This document shows positions 25,401 to 32,294 of a stretch of DNA of 64,000 bases, in pieces (position 1 is the first letter of the stretch; each line of letters opens with the position of its first letter). A program made the position numbers and the translations under genes. Source of the stretch: Kuafuiihalomonas sp039024635 (GTDB taxonomy: Bacteria; Myxococcota; Kuafuiibacteriia; Kuafuiibacteriales; Kuafuiibacteriaceae); assembly GCA_039024635.1 (NCBI GenBank), contig JBCCQA010000028.1, forward strand, positions 1 through 64,000, read 5' to 3'. The notes beneath the pieces were generated by a model. The model searched no databases and was not told the origin of the DNA. It worked only from the letters and a program-made list of their open reading frames with translations.

Positions 25401-28400
25401 AGAAGGCACGAAGCAAAGCTCGACGTTCATCTCCGCTCCAGAAGCGCCCGAGCTGGGAGATCATGGCCGCGTTCTCGGCCGAGAGGAAGCCATCCGTGCT
25501 CCGATAAGTATGGAGTGCCCACCAGACTTCGGCCTGTCGGGCTTCGAACAGTTCGGGGGGAGCGACGAGGACCAGCTTCTCCAACCACTGCTGCTCGACC
25601 CGGATCGCCTGGAGGAGGACGGTCGATCCCACCGGCGTCAGGGCCAGCATCGTCGGTCGCCCAGCGAGCTCGACCTCCTCAACCCAGATACTCTCCCCAG
25701 CCTCGAATTCTCTCCTCAAAGTCGGGAACAGGACTTCGGAGGACTGACGAGAGACATTGGCTTGGCGTTCGACGTGAATCCGAAGTCCTTCTCGTTCGAA
25801 GGACAAGCCATCGTCCTCACTCCCCTGCTCACCAGGGAGCGCAAGCTCCATACCCACCTCCTGGTCCTCGTGCAGCCTTGCTCCGACCGCGCGCATCGTC
25901 TGTTCGGTTCCTTTCAGGTGAGCGACCAAGGCTGGCGCCGAACGAAGAAAGTCGGGAAGCCCCTCGGAATGGCTTCTCGGCGGAGCCAAGACCGAGGCGA
26001 GGTAGGGCAGCCGGAGGTCGCGGCTGCCGGCCTGCAGAGAATCGGCGACGGCTTCGGCGGCTGAAGCCTTGGCCTGGGGCGTCTGAAGGCGAAGCGCGAT
26101 CTGCGCGGCAAGAACGGAGAGTCCGCCCACGCTCGGGTGGCGCGCGTGGGCTCGAAGCACCCGGGGCAGACCGATGGTCCCGGGCGGAATCGTCTGTTCG
26201 GCGATGGCCATCAAGATGAAGTCGGACTCGGGGTGGCGGGCCAAGTGGCGCACGTGAATCGAGGACTGCTGGCTAAAGAAGGAGTCGTAGACGTCGGAAA
26301 TGTCCTCGGCCTTCAGGCTCCCCCGCTCGATGTCGGCCCGGGCGACGGAGGGGCCGAGCCGCACGAACTCGATGAGGGCTATCAATCCTTCGTCTTCGGA
26401 CGCCTCCCCCATTCTCTGGACTGCCGCCTCGGCCGCCCAACCGTAGAGCTCCATCGCCAGCAGATCGTCGCCCGCCGCCGCAAAGATGCCTCGGACCGCC
26501 AACCCAACCGGGGCCAAAGACGCGCCGTTGTAGTACTGAAGAGAGGTGGCTGTGACCGGTGCATGTATGGCGATCGCCCTCTGCACCGGTCTGGAGACGT
26601 CCCGCTGTCGCCACATGGTCGCCGGCGCTGCGAGCCACTGTCTTTCGTAGACCTGGGCCGCGGCCTCGCCTTCGCCCCGCGTGGCTAGCCACTCCACCTT
26701 GTGCCTCACCCATGCACCGCCGAGCTCTTCGTCCGTCTCGGGATCGGTCGCGAAGAGGTCCTCGGCCCTCATCCCCGTGCCCTCCAGACTCCAGGGGTGT
26801 TCGACGGCCAGCCCAGCCAGAGCCACCGCAAGCTCGGGTTCCCGGCTGGGCCACGCGCGAACGCACGGCTTGGCGGCGGCGTCGACGAGGTCGGCGTCTA
26901 TGAGGAGACGACACACCATTCCGTCCATGCCCAGCTGCGTGGCTTCCTCCGCCAGTGCCAGCGCGGCCTCGGCGTCTTGGTTCCGGTAGAAGTAATGAGC
27001 GAAGCGCGCCCGCAACTCGGTCGGCATGGCGACCGCGCCCACTTCGCGGAAGAAGAAGGCCGCACGGGGGGAGGGCGCTTCGTCGGCGCTGAAGTCGCCC
27101 ACGAGAAGCCTCAGCATGGCCCGCTGTTCCGGGGCTAGAGCGAACTCGTAGCGAGGACTCAAGAGCCGTCGTGCCTCCTCGACCGAGGCCTCCCCCAGTA
27201 CTTGGGGCAGACGCTCGTTGATCAAGCTTCGGATCCTCCAGGAGGGCACCTGGGCCCCCCTCGCGGCCAGCTCCAGTCGTTCGTAGAGCTCGCCTTCGAG
27301 GAGGATCCGAAGGTCCCGTCCTTGTGCGCCTTCGTGGTCCAAGTTGGCATCGAAGACGATCGAGTGGCCGGACCAGGTGCGCAGGGCTCCGACGAGCTCG
27401 GGGCCGGGTGTCTGGGCCACCAGCGCGAGTCCAAAGCGCCGTGCAGCGGCGAAGTCGCGGTCGGCCAAGAAGAGCTCCAGCGTTCGACGGGCCCGGATCT
27501 CCGGGTCGTCCGAAAGCTCGATGTTCAGGAAACGCCGATGACGAGACGACCTTGGAAGCCCCTCAAGAAGCATTCGCGCCTGGTCGCTTTCACCCTTGGC
27601 CAGAGCCGCCGACGCCAACAGAACACTCAGCATGTGGCCGGCTCGTCCGGGGAGCTGGCCCTCGAGAGGGGCGAGGGCGGTTTCAACCCGTTGAGCCTGA
27701 CCCTCGTTCGCGGCGCGGGTGGCGAGCTGAAGTCGCTCCGTCCAGCTCGGACCCTCGAGCTCGGCGGGTCCGTCCTCTTCCGACACCGACAGCTCCGCAT
27801 TCCAGAGTCGCTGACTGGCCACGTATGCGGACATCGCCTGCTCGAATGTGGCCCGACCCGATACGAGGTCGTCTTGTAGAATGTAGTGGGCGGCCACCTC
27901 CTGCTCGGGCACGGCGGGGCTCAACATGGCCAAGAGACGGTCGGCCTCTTCGAATTCGTTGCGCCACAAGTTCGTCCAAAAGAGGGCCCGGTGATAGGCG
28001 ACGGACTTCGCCACCCTGCGATTTGCCAGTTTGAGCAGCGCCTTCTCCAGAAGGGGCATCGTCGATGCCTGAAGCTGGCCCTCGATTCGCAGCCAGTCGG
28101 CATCGACATGTTTCAGCTTCGGCAAGATCTGGAGCAGGGCCTCGACGTCGACTTCGTCGAAGCCTCCAACCGTGGCCGACTGGACGTCCCAGTAGCGTTC
28201 GGAGCAGTCGTCGATCGTTGCGCCCAGGCAGTCCTCGAGAAGGGCGACGATGAGGGGATCTGCGGCACCTATGCGTAGGGGAAGGCTCGGGTCGAGGCCG
28301 TGAACCAGCCCCCAGAAATCGACCCGGGACGGCGCAGCTCCCGAGCTTCGGACCGCGGCAGCCAACGCGCGTCCGGGAAGGGAGTCGGGATTGGTCTCGG

Positions 28401-29394
28401 GATCGAAGGCCGCTGCGAATTGAAGGCCCAGGAAGCGAGAGGGTTCGTTCGGCCAGGCCTCCAATTTTTGGGCGAGCCCGACCCGGGCCAAGGCGGCAGC
28501 CCGCACCTTCTGCTCCAGAGGACCGTCTCCATAGGCTTGGGCAACGGCAGGACCCACGTCGAACTGGGCGGCCAACGCGAGCGCGAAAGCGAGCCGTCGC
28601 CCCGGCGACTGGGGCTGCTCGACGCTTTCGCGCTGGAGGATGCCCAGGTCCTCCCGAACAGCTCGCATGACGGGCAGTCGCCTCGCCACGGACCAAAGCA
28701 CTTCCGAGGGCGCTTGGTCGCCGTGCTCGGCCAGCAGGGCGAGAAGGACCTGGGCCGAGGCGTGCCAAGGATCCGCGGTGACGAGGGCTTTCAGTCGGGG
28801 GACAGCCTTGGCTTGGGCCTCTTGGGCTGAGATTCGGAGGAGGTCGTTCTCGAGCAGGTCGGACGCCGCCTGCACATCGGCCGAGCTGCCTTGGAGAAGC
28901 CGCTCGACGAACCCCGCCGGATAGGCGGTCGAGTTGGCGTGGAGCAGGAGGATGGCCCTTCGTCGGTCCCCCCGGGCAGCCTCGAAGGCGGCTTCCAGGG
29001 CCACGGGCGGCACTTCATCGGCGTGGAGGACGGAGTCGACCAGGTCCTCGTCGACGGGAGCATTCTCGGTCCAAGCGGCGAGAAAGACCCGGCTCGCTCG
29101 GGCCCGGGCCGCGAGCGGCCGAAGCCTGTCTAGGTTCACCGGTTCGATCGGAAGTTCTGCAAGGCCAGAGCGGCGCAAGGCCTCCAGCTCCCAAGCCGAG
29201 CGGAGGGCGCTCCGAGCAGATTGGAAGGCGTGGGTTTCGAGGGCGCGCTCGGCCAAGCCCAGATAGTGATTGGGGTCGGCCAAGGAAGAGGCGTCTGGGT
29301 CCTCGGCCAGAAGCTCCGTCCGAATCTCCGAGAGCCGAGTTGGCGTCGTTGCGCAGCCCAGGACCAAGAGCCAAAGCACGCACGCCCACCTCAT
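22489..29394 (-). CDS. Giant lipoprotein (2301 residues) with C-terminal transglutaminase-like domain
   Basis: A very large predicted lipoprotein. ATG 29394 begins MRWACVLWLLVLGCATTP with lipobox Cys14; the frame extends 74 codons further upstream without signal character. The first 1300 or so residues are alpha-helical and Ala/Leu/Glu-rich, TPR-like, and resemble a solenoid. A beta-rich middle follows. The last 150 residues form a transglutaminase-like domain with the triad Cys2215 (RRGDCTEYSVLLADLLR), His2249 (TAHAWVAY) and Asp2264 (EVDPTNP), so it may act as a protease, peptidase or crosslinking enzyme. It probably faces the periplasm or cell surface. Divergent from the PilZ-AMIN gene; squalene-hopene cyclase lies downstream. 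Substrate unknown. Confidence 0.75.
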   Translation of the reverse strand: MRWACVLWLLVLGCATTPTRLSEIRTELLAEDPDASSLADPNHYLGLAERALETHAFQSARSALRSAWELEALRRSGLAELPIEPVNLDRLRPLAARARASRVFLAAWTENAPVDEDLVDSVLHADEVPPVALEAAFEAARGDRRRAILLLHANSTAYPAGFVERLLQGSSADVQAASDLLENDLLRISAQEAQAKAVPRLKALVTADPWHASAQVLLALLAEHGDQAPSEVLWSVARRLPVMRAVREDLGILQRESVEQPQSPGRRLAFALALAAQFDVGPAVAQAYGDGPLEQKVRAAALARVGLAQKLEAWPNEPSRFLGLQFAAAFDPETNPDSLPGRALAAAVRSSGAAPSRVDFWGLVHGLDPSLPLRIGAADPLIVALLEDCLGATIDDCSERYWDVQSATVGGFDEVDVEALLQILPKLKHVDADWLRIEGQLQASTMPLLEKALLKLANRRVAKSVAYHRALFWTNLWRNEFEEADRLLAMLSPAVPEQEVAAHYILQDDLVSGRATFEQAMSAYVASQRLWNAELSVSEEDGPAELEGPSWTERLQLATRAANEGQAQRVETALAPLEGQLPGRAGHMLSVLLASAALAKGESDQARMLLEGLPRSSRHRRFLNIELSDDPEIRARRTLELFLADRDFAAARRFGLALVAQTPGPELVGALRTWSGHSIVFDANLDHEGAQGRDLRILLEGELYERLELAARGAQVPSWRIRSLINERLPQVLGEASVEEARRLLSPRYEFALAPEQRAMLRLLVGDFSADEAPSPRAAFFFREVGAVAMPTELRARFAHYFYRNQDAEAALALAEEATQLGMDGMVCRLLIDADLVDAAAKPCVRAWPSREPELAVALAGLAVEHPWSLEGTGMRAEDLFATDPETDEELGGAWVRHKVEWLATRGEGEAAAQVYERQWLAAPATMWRQRDVSRPVQRAIAIHAPVTATSLQYYNGASLAPVGLAVRGIFAAAGDDLLAMELYGWAAEAAVQRMGEASEDEGLIALIEFVRLGPSVARADIERGSLKAEDISDVYDSFFSQQSSIHVRHLARHPESDFILMAIAEQTIPPGTIGLPRVLRAHARHPSVGGLSVLAAQIALRLQTPQAKASAAEAVADSLQAGSRDLRLPYLASVLAPPRSHSEGLPDFLRSAPALVAHLKGTEQTMRAVGARLHEDQEVGMELALPGEQGSEDDGLSFEREGLRIHVERQANVSRQSSEVLFPTLRREFEAGESIWVEEVELAGRPTMLALTPVGSTVLLQAIRVEQQWLEKLVLVAPPELFEARQAEVWWALHTYRSTDGFLSAENAAMISQLGRFWSGDERRALLRAFFVQNHESEAPCPKDMTPDLWADVFKVLPASDRARVVACSNPGDAGLLGPLAALDDDPVVARFGAEAIEASPECTVQLLQAVPLIQRSDQTTRPFGALQLMALLPEEARRRAGKSMVRASDVAHVQAIVAHYFFGDGLGEDLLATDLRSGTIETASLVAASLRSSASEEAVVEAAYARLADTNKAETKDEILLVKRLLWGLAPRLDEKTIQAFDDLYARIPELSDQLGGGVYAEGLPSRYEALAQAIEGGKRVEDLEEELRPVATWIFGTSTQPRDWRKDELHDLVAPKDGMLVRLAEPELLAPLLRTMTKAVDFGEGPSGGMLRTVLRRLSDQLDHTLPSGLLVPGAPMTCASSGKHRVLCELQVEDMDALRRRLASTRDGLELTSIPEGLIVGAGTMATLTAVPSLFMSGLLKHQAAKPSVEPRDTRLAQSFRMNTELLGESAEGIVRFTLFEGGAFRKDNVSMLADGRRALVGKPSAFKDLIGAPDQAPLSVEDRNWLGGRTSGAHALLFEEGQSGAPGRLSVTMTGDGVEVRLRLQGDKEETSQDTLERLAGGLPEGALNRLVVGGPATSFFAGLVEQIGSDVAVPLPTWWIDPERPFALGWYEGQALENGWVLVLPEPDEDRASSEDNPEHFETRDGFAVISPVDGLRAEALARLGDKQRLPIEGFILGQVDNEASASAMEASLYGGFIPTQTRMVAGMFTQLVRMSQKSELEGATSEQGELLVRASMRFAKRDDDTATLPVVAAALARPRNTLMLPRVVRVDDARRPMTLIFESPAARELGRLFAEGHRNEVELGEGMTRVTIHPGPSDAQTEAGPEAKDLELPPGAIRSLARTLIREEDAVEERVRKLMGWVESNLSYELTGQALSSEAVLNRRRGDCTEYSVLLADLLRASGIPARLRLGFMATGNTMTAHAWVAYHDGETWKEVDPTNPELIVGSGHIATSVVDMMALLSFSDFEIVAVETR

Positions 29395-29657
29395 GTCCGC
29401 ATCGCTCTCCAGTGCTGGTCCGTGCGTCAAGCGGGGTTCTTTGGTCGGCATCGTCGTCGACCACGCTGCGGCGCGCGTCGATGGGCTCCCGCGTGGGATT
29501 GGTTCCGTGATGCTGTGAGGGGGCACCCTCGGCCATCGAGGCTTGATGGGATCGAGATGCGCCGCCCCGTCGGGGCCGGCTCCTCTCCGGAGGGCATCCG
29601 ACTTCGGATGGGCCAAAAATTGGACGGGCTTTCGGCTTGGGGGCTGAATGGGGTGCG

Positions 29658-30752
29658 ATGAGTCAGGCGGCGGACACCCTGGAGCCTACATCGGATCGGC
29701 GGGCCTCCCCGCGGGTTCCGGTGGAGCGGACCGTCAAGCTGGGGCCGGCCCATCGGCCCACTCGAGCGACGCTGAGCGCGGGGGACATGTCTCGTTCTGG
29801 GGTCTTCGTCGAAGCGTCGGTGCCGGTCCGGGTGGGGGCGCGCTTCAGTGCCGAGCTGGAGCTCAGCTCGGGCGCCCACGTCTACATTCCCGAAGCCGAA
29901 GTGGCCCACGTAGGTACGGGTCCCAACCGCGGATTCGGTATCCGATTCATCGACCTTCCAAACGAGGTGAACCAGCTCCTGGCAGAGGAGATGGCGCGCC
30001 TGGATCCTGCCCCCATGCCGACGGTCACCCCGGCCCTCGTTCTCGCCGAAGATGAAGACGACACCGATGCCCCCGAGCATGCGCCGGGCGCCTCGGCCTG
30101 GATCGAGCCCATGACCGAGCTGCCTGAGCCTTTGGACACCACTATCGATAGGAGACCCGCCATGCGTATGCCTAGCCACTGGACGATCATGCTCGGACTG
30201 GGCTGCGTCTTCCTTTTCGCGGCCGCGGTCTTCGTGGTCATGGCCGAGCTGGAGGCCAAGCCTCCTTCGGTGCAAAGCGTCCCCCTCGAATCGGGTCTTC
30301 CCAGCGAGACCCACGACGTCCTCATGGAGCGAGCCGAGGCGCCCCCCATGGAGCCCGTTCCGGAAGAGGCGGTGGATCTCGCCCCCCTTCCCCTGGTGCC
30401 GGAGCGAACCCCGGTTGCTGCCCACGCGCCCGAGGCGGCCCCGCCGCTGCCTATGCCCGAGCCTTCGCCGGTCATGGATGGTGAGCCCCGCATGATCGAG
30501 TTCGACGTGCCGACCGACGCTCGGGTGAAGACCTCCTACGCCCTGTCCAAGCCCCCTCGTTTCGTGATCGATCTGGTCGGCGTCGACCGCGCGCCCGCTT
30601 CGAGGGGCGAGGATCCCATGGTCACGCGAGTCCGCTTCGGTCTCCACCCCGGTTTCTCGAGGCTCGTTCTCGATCTGCGTCGCCCGCTCGAGGGCGGTGA
30701 TGCCCGGCTTCGAGGCGGGCGCCTTTCGGTTCGTCTCGTGCCTCGCTCCTGA
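29658..30752 (+). CDS. PilZ domain-TM-AMIN domain protein
   Basis: A 364-residue protein from ATG 29658 (an upstream TTG at 29637 has less support). N-terminal PilZ domain: RRASPRVPVERTVKL (RxxxR c-di-GMP motif) and DMSRSGVFVEA, the position of the second (D/N)xSxxG motif. A membrane segment follows around residues 175-195 (IMLGLGCVFLFAAAVFVVM), then a Pro/Glu-rich linker, then an AMIN-like domain (PRFVIDLVGVDRAP, TRVRFGLHPGFSRLVLDL). AMIN domains target proteins to peptidoglycan or to secretin/pilus machines in the periplasm. The domain order implies a protein that couples cytoplasmic c-di-GMP to a periplasmic cell-wall event. The 263-base gap to the 2301-residue lipoprotein gene (29395-29657) shows no other gene. 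Confidence 0.8.
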   Translation: MSQAADTLEPTSDRRASPRVPVERTVKLGPAHRPTRATLSAGDMSRSGVFVEASVPVRVGARFSAELELSSGAHVYIPEAEVAHVGTGPNRGFGIRFIDLPNEVNQLLAEEMARLDPAPMPTVTPALVLAEDEDDTDAPEHAPGASAWIEPMTELPEPLDTTIDRRPAMRMPSHWTIMLGLGCVFLFAAAVFVVMAELEAKPPSVQSVPLESGLPSETHDVLMERAEAPPMEPVPEEAVDLAPLPLVPERTPVAAHAPEAAPPLPMPEPSPVMDGEPRMIEFDVPTDARVKTSYALSKPPRFVIDLVGVDRAPASRGEDPMVTRVRFGLHPGFSRLVLDLRRPLEGGDARLRGGRLSVRLVPRS

Positions 30753-30804
30753 GCGGCTTGCCCCCCGACCGGGGAAGTGCGTCGCTCTCTTCGTGGCCCC
30801 CGTT

Positions 30805-31305
30805 GTGACCGTCCGCGCCCCGGCGCGCGCCGAGCTGGGGCATCTGCCCGAGATCGAGCGGGCGGCTGCCAGGCTCTTCGCGCCCTACGGCCTGGACGGG
30901 CTCTACACACAACACGTGTGCACCCTCGCTCAGCTCGAAGCGGCGCGGGCTGCGGATCGTCTTCGGGTAGTTGCCCTCGACGACGGACCCCCGTTGGGCT
31001 TCGCGTTGCTCGTCAGTTTGGGCCCCTGGGCCCAACTCGCCGAGCTCGACGTCTTGCCCGAGTTCGGCGGTCAAGGGCTCGGAACTCGGCTGCTCTTGGA
31101 GGCTATCGAATGGGCCCGGGCACGTCGGCCGGGGCTGGTGCTGTCTACCATGCGCGGGCCACCCTGGAACGCGCCCTTCTACGCCAAGCACGGCTTTCGG
31201 GAGGTCACGAAGCTGGATCCCTCGATGAGGAAAATCCGGGCGGCGGAGGCTCGGCTCGGCTTTCCGATGGCGGAGAGGGTCGTGATGCAGCGGCTCTTCC
31301 CCTGA
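30805..31305 (+). CDS. GNAT-family N-acetyltransferase
   Basis: A protein of about 166 residues with the GNAT fold. The acetyl-CoA-binding motif A is clear: LAELDVLPEFGGQGLGTRLLLEAIEWAR (V/I-x-x-x-Q/R-G-x-G/A pattern with QGLGTR). Motif B follows with NAPFYAKHGFREVTKL. Substrate unknown; small molecules, antibiotics or protein N-termini are all possible. GTG 30805 gives the usual family length; GTG 30793 is an alternative. The frame stays open upstream into the PilZ-AMIN gene, but that is a shadow. It probably forms a transcript with the PilZ-AMIN gene, 52 bases upstream. Confidence 0.82.
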   Translation: MTVRAPARAELGHLPEIERAAARLFAPYGLDGLYTQHVCTLAQLEAARAADRLRVVALDDGPPLGFALLVSLGPWAQLAELDVLPEFGGQGLGTRLLLEAIEWARARRPGLVLSTMRGPPWNAPFYAKHGFREVTKLDPSMRKIRAAEARLGFPMAERVVMQRLFP

Positions 31306-31326
31306 GCGCGCCGCCCACTCGGCCTC

Positions 31327-31806
31327 TCAGACGAAGGTCTTGAGGATCTCCTGCTGAATGCCCTGCAGGTCCGAGTAGGCCCGATTGATCTCGTTGATCT
31401 TGCTCTGGAGCCGGGAGACCAGGTGCCGCTTCTCGAGGCCGTTTCGGATGACGAGCTGAAGGTCGTCGTTGTCCCACGGTTTCTCGATGTACTGGTACAG
31501 ACCCACCTCGTTAATCCCCTTGATGGCGTTCTCCTTGTCGGCGTAGCCGGTGAGAATTATCCGAGGGGCCTCGGGGTGAAGATCGCGAACCTTGGCCAAG
31601 AAGGTGATCCCGTCCATCTCAGGCATCAGGTAGTCGGACAAAATCAGGTCGACCTCGCCCTTCTCCAGATAGCCCAGGGCCTCTCTGGCGGACTGGAAGG
31701 TGTGGACCTCGTACTCGGTCTCCAGGCTCAGATAGGCGTTCAGGCTCGTGAGCACCATCTCTTCGTCATCGACGATGACGATGACGTCTGCTCGCTCCTC
31801 GGCCAC
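31327..31806 (-). CDS. Response regulator receiver protein with coiled-coil tail
   Basis: A 159-residue single receiver domain with the full phosphorylation set: acidic pair Asp13/Asp14 (VIVDDEE), phosphoacceptor Asp58 (LILSDYLMPEMDG), Thr86 (ILTGYAD) and Lys109 (YIEKPW). The style, with GYADKENAIKGINEVGLYQYIEKPWDN-type wording, is that of receivers linked to HD-GYP or histidine kinase modules. After the receiver come about 40 helical residues (RHLVSRLQSKINEINRAYSDL) instead of an output domain. It may be a stand-alone signal carrier or dimeric scaffold. A cyclic-nucleotide-binding gene lies upstream on the same strand, 56 bases away, so the two may be cotranscribed. Confidence 0.88.
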   Translation of the reverse strand: MAEERADVIVIVDDEEMVLTSLNAYLSLETEYEVHTFQSAREALGYLEKGEVDLILSDYLMPEMDGITFLAKVRDLHPEAPRIILTGYADKENAIKGINEVGLYQYIEKPWDNDDLQLVIRNGLEKRHLVSRLQSKINEINRAYSDLQGIQQEILKTFV

Positions 31807-31862
31807 GGCGACGGTCTACCGCCCCCCGAACGAGGTGGCCAGCCGAAAAGCCCCCCTCCCTT

Positions 31863-32294
31863 TCATGGCGCGCCGCGAACGATCCGACCCAAGCCTCGAA
31901 TGCGTCGGACCATACCCTTGAGGATGGCCTGGGTGACCTGGACATTGTCGGCCAGGACGTCGACGAAGTCCTCCCGGGCAATGGCCAAGGCCTGACTCGG
32001 TTCGACGGCCGTGGCCGTGACCACGCGGCGCTCGTCGTCGAAGAGGGCCCAAGTGCCGAACGGTTGGCCCGCCCGGGCAATCGTGACCTCGGTCTCTCCC
32101 CGATGAAGTCGGACCGCGCCCGAGACGACCTGATACATGAGCTCGGCCGACTCGTCCTCGCGGAAGACCGTCTCTCCTGACTCGAACTCGACCTCCTCCG
32201 CAACTGCGGCCAAGTAGGCGAGGAGCTCGGTCGGCACCTCGGAGAAGATGTCCACCTCTTGCAGCAGGATGACCTTCTCGATGATGGTCCTCAC
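31863..32294 (-). CDS. Cyclic nucleotide-binding domain protein coupled to the HEAT-repeat carrier
   Basis: A 143-residue cNMP-binding domain: LQEVDIFSEVPTELLAYLA entry helix, the beta-roll FESGETVFREDESAELMYQVVSGAVRLHRG, and the cassette stretch GQPFGTWALFDDERRVVTATA. The start is GTG 32294, which overlaps the TGA of the upstream carrier gene (GTGA, 32294-32291), so the two are translated together. There is no DNA-binding domain. The likely role is a regulatory subunit or sensor for the carrier/HEAT protein. A longer open frame upstream of 32294 reads only through the carrier gene on the same strand in another frame and was not used. Confidence 0.8.
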   Translation of the reverse strand: MRTIIEKVILLQEVDIFSEVPTELLAYLAAVAEEVEFESGETVFREDESAELMYQVVSGAVRLHRGETEVTIARAGQPFGTWALFDDERRVVTATAVEPSQALAIAREDFVDVLADNVQVTQAILKGMVRRIRGLGRIVRGAP

